Shown here: piece by piece, positions 17,677-26,275 of the stretch
How positions within the stretch are numbered: the stretch's first letter is position 1
How the letters are laid out: each line of letters begins with the position of its first letter
NCBI RefSeq assembly: GCF_003331055.1
Contig: NZ_PUQD01000004.1
Coordinates: forward strand, 62,001 to 126,000
Length of the DNA stretch: 64,000 bases
Source of the DNA: Pseudomonas sp. AFG_SD02_1510_Pfu_092
Lineage (GTDB): Bacteria > Pseudomonadota > Gammaproteobacteria > Pseudomonadales > Pseudomonadaceae
Reading direction: 5' to 3'
Translations under genes and position numbers: made by a program
Notes under the pieces: generated by a model
What the model saw: only the letters and a program-made list of their open reading frames with translations
Databases searched by the model: none
Told to the model about the DNA's origin: nothing

Positions 17677-18741
17677 ATGTTGATGTTCGCCGACGTTATG
17701 AGCGGGCGTGGTCGCGACAACAATTTCCTGGTCATTCGGCTGCTGGCAGCGACCGCTGTGGTGGTCGGCCACTCCTACGCACTGTCCTATCAGGAATGCA
17801 CGAGTTGTAGCGACCCAGCCTTGTGGCTCGGCCTGCCAGTACCTGTCCACAGCCTGGGCGTGGAAGTGTTCTTCATGCTCAGCGGCTTGCTGATCACAGC
17901 CAGTGGCGTGAGCAACAGCGCGCGCAATTTCTACCTGGCGCGGGCGCTACGAATATTTCCCGGTTTGCTGGTATGCCTGTTGCTGATGGCCTTCGTGTTG
18001 GGGCCGTTGGCGACCTCGCTGCCGTTGGCCGAGTATTTTTCTCAGCGCCAGGTCTACCGGTACGTCTACAGCCCCTTGCTGATCCTCAAGGATGCCCAGT
18101 TCGTGCTGCCGGAGGTGAGTTTTACTCCACGGACATACGGGGTTTCGGTCAATGGCAGCTTGTGGACCATTCCGCTGGAAATGCGCATGTACCTGGTGCT
18201 GGGAGTACTGGTGCTGGTGGCCAGGGTTTGCCGATGGCCGATGGCGGGGCTGACGCTTACGGCGCTGCTGATTGCGCTGGGGCTGCATACCCTGCACCCG
18301 GCTTATGCGCAGTACCCGTTCAAGCTGGTGGTGTGTTTCCTGGCGGGCTCGGCGTTCTATTCGTGCCGGGCGCTGATCCCGTACGGGTGGTGGTGGCTGC
18401 TAGCGTGTGCCGGGTTGCTGTTACTGAGCAAGGGTGGGCGTTTCGAGGTGTTCGCCTGTGCTGCCCTGACGCTTTACGGCACGTTGTACTTCGCTTACTG
18501 CCCGCAGCTGAAGCTGCCTTCATGGGTGCAGGATTACTCATACGGCATCTACCTGTATGCCTTTCCGATCCAGCAGGTCCTGGCGGGGGCGATGCCGTGG
18601 GCCGGGCCTTACTGGCTGATGTTGGCTGCCGTGCCGGCGTCCTGGTTGGCAGGGTATGTGTCGTGGGAGTTGGTGGAAAAGCCAGCCCTGGCGATGCGCA
18701 AGCGCTTTTCCAAAACCAACCCCCAACAGCAGCTGGCCTGA
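17677..18741 (+). CDS. Acyltransferase family 3 (OafA/YrhL-like) membrane protein
   Basis: A 354-residue multi-pass inner-membrane protein with about ten hydrophobic segments. It opens with the family signature NNFLVIRLLAATAVVVGHSY, whose histidine is the proposed catalytic residue, followed by LGVEVFFMLSGLLIT. Such proteins move acetyl or other acyl groups onto extracytoplasmic glycans. Start chosen at ATG 17677 because GGGGGAT lies seven bases before it; ATG 17698 is an alternative. It lies between rpsA and ihfB, genes adjacent in P. aeruginosa, and near the O-antigen locus, so O-acetylation of LPS is a reasonable inference. A degenerate REP follows. Confidence 0.88.
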   Translation: MLMFADVMSGRGRDNNFLVIRLLAATAVVVGHSYALSYQECTSCSDPALWLGLPVPVHSLGVEVFFMLSGLLITASGVSNSARNFYLARALRIFPGLLVCLLLMAFVLGPLATSLPLAEYFSQRQVYRYVYSPLLILKDAQFVLPEVSFTPRTYGVSVNGSLWTIPLEMRMYLVLGVLVLVARVCRWPMAGLTLTALLIALGLHTLHPAYAQYPFKLVVCFLAGSAFYSCRALIPYGWWWLLACAGLLLLSKGGRFEVFACAALTLYGTLYFAYCPQLKLPSWVQDYSYGIYLYAFPIQQVLAGAMPWAGPYWLMLAAVPASWLAGYVSWELVEKPALAMRKRFSKTNPQQQLA

Positions 18742-18756
18742 CCCGGTGGGGCAGGC

Positions 18757-18793
18757 ACGGGCTTCCCCCGTGGTTAAAGCCCGCTCCCGCAGG
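18757..18793. repeat. Degenerate REP-like sequence
   Basis: CGGGCTTCCCCCGTGGTTAAAGCCCGCTCCCGCAGG resembles a single REP with substitutions, directly after the acyltransferase stop. Confidence 0.5.
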
Positions 18794-18975
18794 GGGGGCG
18801 CGAACGCCAGGTCAGCCGGTTCGGCGCCTTCCAGGTGCCGCTGGCTAGACCATTCCAGCAAAACTTCAATCTTGAATTTTTTTATTAAGTCAAGAACCGC
18901 CCTGTTCAAATCCCTTCCAGCGTGCTACAAACTGGTTAAGCAATGATCTAGCTGCTTGATAACGAAGGGAAAAAT

Positions 18976-19272
18976 ATGACGAAGTCGGAGCTGATCGAAC
19001 GTATTGTCACCCATCAGGGGCTGCTCTCGTCCAAGGATGTGGAGCTGGCCATCAAGACCATGCTTGAGCAGATGTCACAATGCCTTGCCACTGGCGATCG
19101 CATCGAGATTCGCGGTTTTGGCAGCTTCTCGCTGCACTATCGCGCCCCACGCGTGGGCCGTAACCCGAAGACCGGCCAGTCGGTCAGCCTCGAAGGCAAG
19201 TTCGTGCCGCACTTCAAGCCCGGCAAAGAGTTGCGCGACCGGGTCAATGAAGAAGATGAGGCCCACACCTGA
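18976..19272 (+). CDS. ihfB: Integration host factor subunit beta
   Basis: A 98-residue HU/IHF-family DNA-bending protein that pairs with IhfA. It opens [11 protein letters not shown], with [27 protein letters not shown], containing the beta-arm and its proline that intercalates into DNA, and ends [24 protein letters not shown] precedes the ATG. This gene marks the left border of the Pseudomonas O-antigen locus. Confidence 0.98.
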   Translation: MTKSELIERIVTHQGLLSSKDVELAIKTMLEQMSQCLATGDRIEIRGFGSFSLHYRAPRVGRNPKTGQSVSLEGKFVPHFKPGKELRDRVNEEDEAHT

Positions 19273-19291
19273 TTCCACAAGGAGCAATCTG

Positions 19292-19555
19292 ATGCGTAAC
19301 CTCAAGCGCGCCCTGGCGGCGGTGTTCGTGCTGCTGTTGGCGGCTGTGGTGCTGTTCTTCGTGCTGGAGAACCAGCAAACCGTCTCGTTGGTCCTGTTCG
19401 GTTGGGTGGCCCCGGCCATGCCGGTCGCCGTGCTGGTCCTGGCCGCACTGGTCATCGGTTTGGCAGTCGGGCCGTTGCTCGGTGCGTACGGCGTGCTGCG
19501 CAGCAAGCGCAAGATCAGGGCTTCTGCCCGTCAGGCCGCGCTGAGCGGCAACTGA
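19292..19555 (+). CDS. LapA (DUF1049) domain small inner-membrane protein
   Basis: 87 residues with two hydrophobic segments (about 7-25 and 42-65) around FVLENQQTVSLVLFGW, the DUF1049/YciS-LapA pattern. In E. coli LapA works with LapB in control of LPS synthesis through LpxC; lapB is not in this window. AAGGAG lies upstream of ATG 19292, 19 bases after ihfB, indicating cotranscription. The name lapA is avoided because it denotes an adhesin in P. putida. Confidence 0.9.
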   Translation: MRNLKRALAAVFVLLLAAVVLFFVLENQQTVSLVLFGWVAPAMPVAVLVLAALVIGLAVGPLLGAYGVLRSKRKIRASARQAALSGN

Positions 19556-19666
19556 CATATATAAGGACAATTCCTACACCCGTTTGGGAAAGTCTCACCT
19601 ATGCCGATACCGGCCGTCATGGAGTAATAGCGCACTTCATTTTCGGCCCAGGCGAGTGTGTGCAGC

Positions 19667-21085
19667 ATGGAATTTCCCGTCCTTTCCCATCACGGTGGCA
19701 CCCGCGGCGTTACCGGCTCTTGCCACCAGCTGCACCTTGATGCGTCCGTCAGCCTGCTGATCGACTGCGGCCTGGAGCAGGGCGCCGAGGCGGCGCCGGA
19801 CGCCGCCGAGCTCGGTTTCGATGTGCAGGGTATCCAGGCCCTGGTCATCACCCATGTTCATCTCGATCACGTAGGCCGTATCCTCGCACTGCTGGCTGCC
19901 GGCTACCGTGGCCCCATCCTGTGCAGCGAGCCCTCCGCGCGGTTGCTGCCGCTAATACTGGAGGACGCCTACAAGCTGAGCATCAGCAGCGAGCCCGCCC
20001 ATGTGGCGCGTTACCTCGATTTCCTGCGTGACCTCATTGTGCCCCTGCCTTTCGAGCAGTGGCACGCGCTGGTCGAGCACCCTGGTCTCAGCTGTCGCAT
20101 TCGCCTGCAGCGCGCCGGCCACCTGCTGGGCTCGGCGTATGTCGAGTGCGACATCCAGCATGAGCAAACCAACACCCGCTACGTGTTTTCCGGCGACCTC
20201 GGTGCCTGCAACAGCCCCTTGCTGCGCCCCGTGCAGCCCCCGGAGCGGGCCGATGTGCTGGTGCTCGAAAGCACCTACGGCGACCGCCTGCACCCGCCTG
20301 CCGGCGATCGTGAGCAGCGCCTGGAAGCGGCCATCGACCGTGCCCTGGCCGACCAGGGCACGCTGCTGATTCCGGCGTTCAGCCTTGGCCGTACACAGGA
20401 GCTGCTGTACGAACTGGAAGGCATCCTGCACCGCAAGGCCTTACTGAACAAAGCCGCCCCGGCCACCGATGGCGGTCCGTTCGACTGGTCGCAAGTGCCT
20501 ATCATCCTCGACTCGCCGCTCGCCCAGCGCATCACCGGCGTGTATCGCGAACTGCACGACTACTGGAATGCCGAGGCCAGGGCGCGCCTAGCCGAAGGGC
20601 GCGACCCGCTGGGTTTCAGCCAGCTGATCAGTGTGGATACCCACGCCCGCCATCAGCAGGTGGTCAATTACCTCAAGAGTACCGGGCGGCCAGCGATCGT
20701 GATTGCCGGCAATGGCATGTGTTCGGGTGGGCGAATCGTCAATTACCTCAAAGCCATGCTGCGCGATCCACGGCATGAGGTGATGTTTGTCGGTTATCAG
20801 GCCAAGGGCACGCCGGGGGCGGTGATACAGGCCAGTGAAGGGGCGGAAGGGTTTGTGCAGATTGACCTGGATGGGGAGATGTATGAGGTGCGGGCAAAAG
20901 TCGTCACGTTGCCAGGTTACTCTGGCCATGCGGATCAGGAGGGGTTGGTGAGCTTCGCGCTGGATGGCGTCAGCGCCGCCAGGCGGGTGGTGCTGGTACA
21001 CGGCGAACCGCGGGCCAAGGCAGCGCTGGACCGGGCGCTACGCAAGCGTGGCGGCAGGGAGATTGATGTCGCGGTTGCTCGATAG
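19667..21085 (+). CDS. Beta-CASP metallo-beta-lactamase fold hydrolase (RNA-processing type)
   Basis: A 472-residue metallo-hydrolase. HVHLDHVGRI supplies the HxHxDH zinc-binding motif; FSGDLGACNSPLL and LESTYGDRLHPP are further metal motifs; the inserted beta-CASP domain and C-terminal SGHADQEGL and LVHGEPRAK follow the CPSF/RNA specificity-factor pattern. It is likely an RNA nuclease; targets unknown. No signal peptide. Start taken at ATG 19667; in-frame GTGs at 19658 and just before are alternatives. It closes the core block before wzz. Confidence 0.88.
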   Translation: MEFPVLSHHGGTRGVTGSCHQLHLDASVSLLIDCGLEQGAEAAPDAAELGFDVQGIQALVITHVHLDHVGRILALLAAGYRGPILCSEPSARLLPLILEDAYKLSISSEPAHVARYLDFLRDLIVPLPFEQWHALVEHPGLSCRIRLQRAGHLLGSAYVECDIQHEQTNTRYVFSGDLGACNSPLLRPVQPPERADVLVLESTYGDRLHPPAGDREQRLEAAIDRALADQGTLLIPAFSLGRTQELLYELEGILHRKALLNKAAPATDGGPFDWSQVPIILDSPLAQRITGVYRELHDYWNAEARARLAEGRDPLGFSQLISVDTHARHQQVVNYLKSTGRPAIVIAGNGMCSGGRIVNYLKAMLRDPRHEVMFVGYQAKGTPGAVIQASEGAEGFVQIDLDGEMYEVRAKVVTLPGYSGHADQEGLVSFALDGVSAARRVVLVHGEPRAKAALDRALRKRGGREIDVAVAR

Positions 21086-21317
21086 CGAGGCACAGGCCGT
21101 CGGCTCGCAAGGTGGCTGTGGAACTTGTTGACGGCATCTTCCTCTTAGATCGGATGCGTGCTAAAGCTGTAGGCCGTTTCGTGCGGTCTGCGGTGGATGA
21201 GCAAAATGCCGCTACGCTGAGGTTCAGCAGGTCTTTATGGAGTCCCGCTGCAGCCAGGCTTAGCCTCGCTGGCATAGGAATCATGCGAATGGTCGGATCT
21301 AAGGAAAACGAGAACAA
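21086..21317. other. Intergenic region upstream of wzz
   Basis: 232 bases ahead of the O-antigen operon, presumably with its promoter. I see no convincing JUMPStart/ops element, terminator or promoter. A 97-codon frame (21112-21405) overlaps the wzz start and looks fortuitous. Confidence 0.5.
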
Positions 21318-22379
21318 ATGCAAAAAGAACGTAGCCCCGGAATCGAAACGGACGAAGTTGATGTTCTCGAGCTCTGGCAGGTCTTGTGGAGTCGCAAACT
21401 GCTGATTCTTTCGTGCATTGTATTGATCACTGCCGCAGCGCTTGTTTACGTCTCGCTCAAAACACCTATGTACGAGGCCAAGTCTTTTATCCTGCCGCCG
21501 ACCAAGAACGATATTGCTCAGTTGAATTATGGTCGTACCGAAAACAGCGGCCTCGAAGTGTTCAAACCCAAGGATGTCTATGAAATATACCTGCGTGCCC
21601 TGCAGTCCGAATCCCTGCGCCGCAAGTTCTTTCGTACGGTCTATCTGCCTAATTTGCCTGAGGGCTCCCGCCAGGGTTCTCAAGATGCACTTTACGACCG
21701 GTTTGGCAAGGTGTTGACTGTAGGTCCGGTGGCAGGAGATAGTGCCGGGCGCTATTTGATCAGGGCTTTGAGTGATGACCCACAGATGAGTGTGAAGTGG
21801 GTAACGCGCTTTACGGAAATGGCCAGCGACACCGCCAAGAAGACTTTGGTTGAAGATGCTGATACGGAAGTCAAGGTACTGATCAAGAACCTTGAACAAC
21901 AGATCCGTAGCGCACGGGAGGCAGCGCGCAAGCAGCGTGAAGACCAGATAGCGCGCTTGCAAGAGGCGCTGAAGGTCGCCAAGGCAGTGAACCTGAGCAA
22001 GCCCCCTATCATCGCCAGTGGCATGAACGCCGAAGTGTCGGGTGGCATGCAGGGTACGTTGACCTATATGCGGGGTAGCCAGGCTATTGAGGCAGAGCTC
22101 GCAAACCTTCGCGCGCGCGAATCCGATGACCCCTTCGTTGCCGATTTGCGAGAGGTTCAGGAGAAGCTCGACTTCTACCGCAACCTGCAGCTGAACCCGG
22201 CGGTGATCGAGGTCTTTCAGCAGGATGGTGCCATCGAAGTCCCTGATAGCCCGGTCCGGCTTGGCAGATTGCTCATTGTTGCAGGGGGCGTGTTTGCAGG
22301 TTTGGTGCTTGGTGTGCTCGTGGCCGCATTTACCCATCTGGTTTCCTCTGAAAGGGGGCGCCGCCTGGAGCGCGTTTGA
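21318..22379 (+). CDS. wzz: O-antigen chain length determinant (polysaccharide co-polymerase)
   Basis: A 353-residue Wzz-family protein with one membrane segment near residues 30-50 (LLILSCIVLITAAALVYV), a long periplasmic domain with a coiled-coil stretch (about 185-225), and a C-terminal membrane segment (about 322-345, GGVFAGLVLGVLVAAF) preceded by proline-containing PDSPVRLGR. The family sets the modal length of Wzy-made O-antigen. First gene of the + strand operon, right after the ihfB block, as in P. aeruginosa. Confidence 0.95.
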   Translation: MQKERSPGIETDEVDVLELWQVLWSRKLLILSCIVLITAAALVYVSLKTPMYEAKSFILPPTKNDIAQLNYGRTENSGLEVFKPKDVYEIYLRALQSESLRRKFFRTVYLPNLPEGSRQGSQDALYDRFGKVLTVGPVAGDSAGRYLIRALSDDPQMSVKWVTRFTEMASDTAKKTLVEDADTEVKVLIKNLEQQIRSAREAARKQREDQIARLQEALKVAKAVNLSKPPIIASGMNAEVSGGMQGTLTYMRGSQAIEAELANLRARESDDPFVADLREVQEKLDFYRNLQLNPAVIEVFQQDGAIEVPDSPVRLGRLLIVAGGVFAGLVLGVLVAAFTHLVSSERGRRLERV

Positions 22380-22454
22380 TCTACCAGCCCGCGGGTCTGC
22401 ATACTGCGGGAGCGTCGAATCCACAGTAATGAATTTTAACAAGAGGCTGGTTGC

Positions 22455-23429
22455 GTGAAACTCATAGAAACTAATATCTCGGATGTAGTCGTTTTTGAAC
22501 CTACTGTTTTCGAGGACGACAGAGGCTGGTTTTATGAGTCTTATAGCGAGCCTAAGTTTCATGCGCTACTCAGCGCGCAAGGTATTACCCTTCCACCGTC
22601 TTTCGTTCAGGAAAACTGCTCGCTGTCCAAAAAAGGCGTCATGCGTGGTCTGCACTATCAACTTTATCCGTTTGCCCAGGGCAAGTTGGTGAGTGTGGTT
22701 CAGGGCGCCGTATTCGATGTGGCGGTGGATATTCGCAAAGGCTCTCCCACGTTCGGGCAGTGGGTAGGCATGGAGCTGTCGGCGACTAACCGCAAGATGA
22801 TGTGGGTGCCTGAAGGCTTCGCCCATGGTTTCATCGCGCTGGAAGAAGATACGGTGTTCCAGTACCGCACGACCAATGTCTATTCCAAAGAGCATGAGCG
22901 CAGCATTGCCTGGAATGACCCGGATCTGGCTATCGAGTGGCCACAGCTCGAAGGGCTGCTGATCAGCGACAAGGATGCGGTAGCGCCAAGCCTTGCCGAG
23001 GCTGACCTGCCACCCTTGATCCTCAAGGGGCAGGCGGAGGATCTGCTCCTTCCGATCATTGGTGATGATCGTGGAAGCCTTATCAGCATTGAAAAGGCCC
23101 TGAACATTCCGTTTGCCATCCGCCGCGTTTACTACATCTTCGGTACCAAGGCCGGTGTCAGCCGTGGTTTTCATGCTCACCGCGACCTTCAGCAACTGAT
23201 CATCTGCCTGGCTGGCAGTTGCCGCATGACCTTGGATGACGGTACCGGCCCGGTTGACCATATGCTTGATGCGCCGCAGAAAGCCCTGCTGATCAAGAAT
23301 ATGGTCTGGCGTGAAATGCATGATTTCAGCGAGGACTGTGTGCTCATGGTGATCGCCAGCGAAACCTATGATGAGCGCGATTACATCCGCAGTTATGAAG
23401 ATTTCCAGAGGTTGATCGCCCATGCCTAG
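22455..23429 (+). CDS. Fusion: dTDP-4-keto-6-deoxyglucose 3,5-epimerase (RmlC) - 3,4-ketoisomerase (FdtA/QdtA)
   Basis: 324 residues holding two cupin enzymes. Residues ~1-180 are Rml[22 protein letters not shown] (catalytic His), FAHGFIAL, and the Tyr-containing [20 protein letters not shown]. Residues ~186-324 are an FdtA/QdtA-type isomerase: [35 protein letters not shown] (paired catalytic His). Both act on dTDP-4-keto-6-deoxy-D-glucose, one toward L-rhamnose, the other toward 3-amino-3,6-dideoxyhexose. No separate rmlC exists near rmlBDA, so the first domain probably fills that gap. Start GTG 22455; the stop overlaps the next gene by eight bases. Confidence 0.92.
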   Translation: MKLIETNISDVVVFEPTVFEDDRGWFYESYSEPKFHALLSAQGITLPPSFVQENCSLSKKGVMRGLHYQLYPFAQGKLVSVVQGAVFDVAVDIRKGSPTFGQWVGMELSATNRKMMWVPEGFAHGFIALEEDTVFQYRTTNVYSKEHERSIAWNDPDLAIEWPQLEGLLISDKDAVAPSLAEADLPPLILKGQAEDLLLPIIGDDRGSLISIEKALNIPFAIRRVYYIFGTKAGVSRGFHAHRDLQQLIICLAGSCRMTLDDGTGPVDHMLDAPQKALLIKNMVWREMHDFSEDCVLMVIASETYDERDYIRSYEDFQRLIAHA

Positions 23430-23889
23430 TATCCATGCCCTGGCCGATGTGCAAACCGATGCGATTGGCGAGAAAACCCGAATCTGGCAATACGCGGTCA
23501 TCCTCAAAGGCGCGCGAATTGGCAGCAACTGCAACATTTGCGCGCACACCCTGATCGAGGGAGGGGTTGTAGTCGGAGACAACGTCACGGTGAAAAGTGG
23601 TGTGTTTCTGTGGGAGGGGTTGGTGATCGAGGACAATGTCTTCATCGGTCCCAATGCTACATTCACCAACGACAGGGTGCCGCGCTCCAAGTGCTATCCC
23701 GAAGCCTACGAAGTCACCGTGCTGAAGGAAGGCTGCAGCATCGGTGCGAATGCGACATTGCTCCCCGGCATTACGATTGGTCGACATGCCATGGTGGGGG
23801 CCGGTGCTGTCGTGACCAAGGATGTGCCTGATTACTGCGTGGTAGTGGGTAATCCGGCAAAAATAACAAGGGAGCTAGCGCATGGTTGA
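23422..23889 (+). CDS. fdtC: dTDP-3-amino-3,6-dideoxyhexose N-acetyltransferase (FdtC/QdtC-like)
   Basis: 155 residues, a left-handed beta-helix acyltransferase built of hexapeptide repeats ([28 protein letters not shown]) with the WlbB/FdtC/QdtC signature [17 protein letters not shown] and C-terminal VVVGNPAK. It would acetylate the 3-amino group of dTDP-Fuc3N or dTDP-Qui3N. It is between the isomerase fusion and the aminotransferase with overlaps at both ends. Galacto (Fuc3NAc) versus gluco (Qui3NAc) cannot be decided from sequence alone. Confidence 0.88.
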   Translation: MPSIHALADVQTDAIGEKTRIWQYAVILKGARIGSNCNICAHTLIEGGVVVGDNVTVKSGVFLWEGLVIEDNVFIGPNATFTNDRVPRSKCYPEAYEVTVLKEGCSIGANATLLPGITIGRHAMVGAGAVVTKDVPDYCVVVGNPAKITRELAHG

Positions 23890-24994
23890 TTTCCTGAATC
23901 TGAAAGCTGTCAATAAACAGTACCGCGAGGAGCTGTTGCAGGCTTGCGCCGAGGTCATCGACTCCGGCTGGTACATCGGCGGTAGCGCCCTGGCTCGCTT
24001 TGAAAGCAATTTTGCCGCTTATTGCGGTACCGCTCACTGCATTGGTGTGGCCAACGGCCTCGATGCCTTGACGCTGACCCTGACCGCTTGGAAGCAGCTA
24101 GGGCGGGTGAAGCAGGGTGATGAGGTCATCGTTCCGGCCAATACCTACATTGCGAGTATCCTGGCAATCACCGCCAGTGGTCTGGAGCCAGTGCTCGTCG
24201 AGCCAGACCCGAGGACGTTCAATATCGATACGTCTCTCATACGCCAGGCGATCACCGCCAAGACTCGCGTCATCCTGCCGGTGCATCTGTATGGGCAGAT
24301 CGCCGACATGAAGGCAATCAACGAAATTGCCGCCGAATTCGGATTGCTGGTGCTCGAAGACTCGGCCCAGGCGCATGGCGCCTCGATCAATGGCAGGCGC
24401 GCGGGCAACTGGGGGAACGCCTCAGGCTTCAGCTTCTATCCGGGCAAGAACCTGGGTGCGCTCGGTGATGCCGGGGCGATCACCACCTCGGATGGCGAAT
24501 TGGCGGAAGTGCTGCGGGCGCTCAGAAACTACGGCTCCCATGAGAAGTACAAGAACTTGTACGTCGGTGTGAACAGCCGTCTGGACGAGATCCAGGCGGC
24601 GATGCTGGATGTGAAGCTCAAGTACCTTGATGAAGAGATCAGTCGCCGCCGGCATATCACCACCTGCTACCACGCCGGCATTCAAAATGGGCATATCGCC
24701 CAACCGCACAACGGTGCAGCAGAGGAGCATGTCTGGCATCTGTATGTCGTGCGCACCGCCTACAGAGACAAGCTGCAGCAACACCTTCGTGGGCAGGGTA
24801 TACAGACGCTGGTGCATTATCCGATCCCGCCTCACAAACAACAGGCTTACCGCCAGTACAACGGTTTGAGCTTGCCGCTGACTGAAAAGATTCATGATGA
24901 AGTGATCAGCCTGCCTGTAGACCCCACCATGAGCGACGCGGATATTCAGACGGTCATTGATGCCTGCAACAGCTTCACCCCGGCCGGTCAGTAA
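23882..24994 (+). CDS. fdtB: dTDP-3-keto-6-deoxyhexose 3-aminotransferase (FdtB/QdtB-like, DegT family)
   Basis: 370 residues, a PLP-dependent sugar aminotransferase. [35 protein letters not shown] (PLP-phosphate and aspartate contacts) and [16 protein letters not shown] (PLP lysine) are DegT/DnrJ/EryC1 hallmarks; [12 protein letters not shown] is also typical. It converts the 3-keto sugar made by the FdtA domain into dTDP-3-amino-3,6-dideoxyhexose. It overlaps fdtC by eight bases. Confidence 0.92.
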   Translation: MVDFLNLKAVNKQYREELLQACAEVIDSGWYIGGSALARFESNFAAYCGTAHCIGVANGLDALTLTLTAWKQLGRVKQGDEVIVPANTYIASILAITASGLEPVLVEPDPRTFNIDTSLIRQAITAKTRVILPVHLYGQIADMKAINEIAAEFGLLVLEDSAQAHGASINGRRAGNWGNASGFSFYPGKNLGALGDAGAITTSDGELAEVLRALRNYGSHEKYKNLYVGVNSRLDEIQAAMLDVKLKYLDEEISRRRHITTCYHAGIQNGHIAQPHNGAAEEHVWHLYVVRTAYRDKLQQHLRGQGIQTLVHYPIPPHKQQAYRQYNGLSLPLTEKIHDEVISLPVDPTMSDADIQTVIDACNSFTPAGQ

Positions 24995-24997
24995 TTC

Positions 24998-26269
24998 ATG
25001 ACGCTGATCAAGACCAGTCTGCTGAACGCGATTGCTGTTTTTGTAAAGATGGCGACATTGCTAGGGCTCAACAAGGTACTGGCCCTTTATGTTGGGCCGG
25101 CGGGTTACGCAGCGATCGGGCAACTGCAAAACGCCGTGACCATGTTCACCACACTGGCCAGCGGCGCGGTCAGCACAGGGGTAACCAAGTACACGGCCGA
25201 GTTTGCCGATCGCCCGGACGAACAACACAGGCTTTGGCGAACCGCAGGGACGCTGTCACTGTTGGTTTCGTGTGTGCTCGCGATATTGATCGTGGCCTTG
25301 CGAGCTCCCTTGGCAGGTTGGTTCTTCAATGACCAGGCGCTTGCACCTGTGCTGGTGTGGTTTGCCGCCACCCTGGTATTTTTTGCCTTCAATTCGTTGT
25401 TGCTGGGCATTCTGAACGGAAAGAAAGATGTTCAGCGCTATGTGCTTGCCAACATCCTCGGCAGCCTGATATCGCTGGTGGTGACCTGTGCCCTGACCAT
25501 CAGGCTGGGGCTTTACGGTGCGCTGGTTTCGTTGGCTGTATACCAGTCGTTGAGCTTCGTGGCCACCTTGGTCATCTGTATGCGCACGTCATGGTTCCGC
25601 CCCGGCGATTTCATCGGGGCGCTGGACCGGCAGTCCCTTTCTCGGCTTGCAAAGTTCGCCCTCATGGCCGTTGTCACGGCTTGCTCGCTGCCCGTTTGCC
25701 ATGTGTTCATCCGCGATTACCTGGGCACTGAATTTGGCTGGGATCACGCAGGTTACTGGGAGGCCATGTGGCGCCTGAGCACGGCCTATCTGATGCTCAT
25801 CACGACCACGCTTGCGGTTTATTATCTGCCAAGGCTCTCGGAGCTTTGCGAAGCGAATGAATTGCGTCGGGAAATCATCCAGGGGTACAAGCTCATCCTG
25901 CCCCTAACCGTTGCTGCCGGCCTGGTTATCTACCTGCTGAGAGACTTCATCATCCATGTGCTGTTTTCGGAGTCATTCCTGCCCATGCGCGACCTGTTTG
26001 CATGGCAGATGGTTGGGGACAGTCTGAAGGTAGTCAGTTGGCTGATGGCCTACCTCATGCTCGGCAAGGCACTTACCCGTCTGTACCTGGTTACCGAGAT
26101 TCTCTCGACACTTTCGCTGTATGCACTGACTGTCTATTTCACCCAGCTGTGGGGGTATGAACAAGTTACCCTGGCTTATGCGGCAAACTACCTGTTGTAC
26201 GGAATCGTCATGTATTTCTCGGTATTCCGTCGTTTGCACATCATTGTTAGCGATACGGCGCGGAGCTGA
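24998..26269 (+). CDS. wzx: O-antigen flippase (Wzx, WzxE-like)
   Basis: 423 residues with about twelve membrane segments of the MOP/polysaccharide exporter superfamily. The N-terminus (KMATLLGLNKVLALYVGPAGYAAIGQLQN) and AVSTGVTKYTAEF resemble the WzxE-type O-antigen translocases, which flip lipid-linked repeat units, including amino-dideoxyhexose-containing ones. It directly follows the Fuc3NAc/Qui3NAc genes, with ATG four bases after the fdtB stop. It is the only complete polysaccharide flippase found in the window. Confidence 0.92.
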   Translation: MTLIKTSLLNAIAVFVKMATLLGLNKVLALYVGPAGYAAIGQLQNAVTMFTTLASGAVSTGVTKYTAEFADRPDEQHRLWRTAGTLSLLVSCVLAILIVALRAPLAGWFFNDQALAPVLVWFAATLVFFAFNSLLLGILNGKKDVQRYVLANILGSLISLVVTCALTIRLGLYGALVSLAVYQSLSFVATLVICMRTSWFRPGDFIGALDRQSLSRLAKFALMAVVTACSLPVCHVFIRDYLGTEFGWDHAGYWEAMWRLSTAYLMLITTTLAVYYLPRLSELCEANELRREIIQGYKLILPLTVAAGLVIYLLRDFIIHVLFSESFLPMRDLFAWQMVGDSLKVVSWLMAYLMLGKALTRLYLVTEILSTLSLYALTVYFTQLWGYEQVTLAYAANYLLYGIVMYFSVFRRLHIIVSDTARS

Positions 26270-26275
26270 GCAGAG

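Noticed and set aside
15820..17850. A 676-codon minus-strand frame opposite rpsA
   Set aside because: It is the antisense of the repeated S1 domains; its internal repetition merely copies theirs.
21086..21317. A possible JUMPStart/ops element upstream of wzz
   Set aside because: GCTGTAGGCC and GCGGTGG are only loosely like the consensus; the GGCGGTAG core is absent.
21112..21405. A 97-codon plus-strand frame ahead of and overlapping wzz
   Set aside because: It runs out of frame into wzz, lacks a ribosome site and resembles no protein family.
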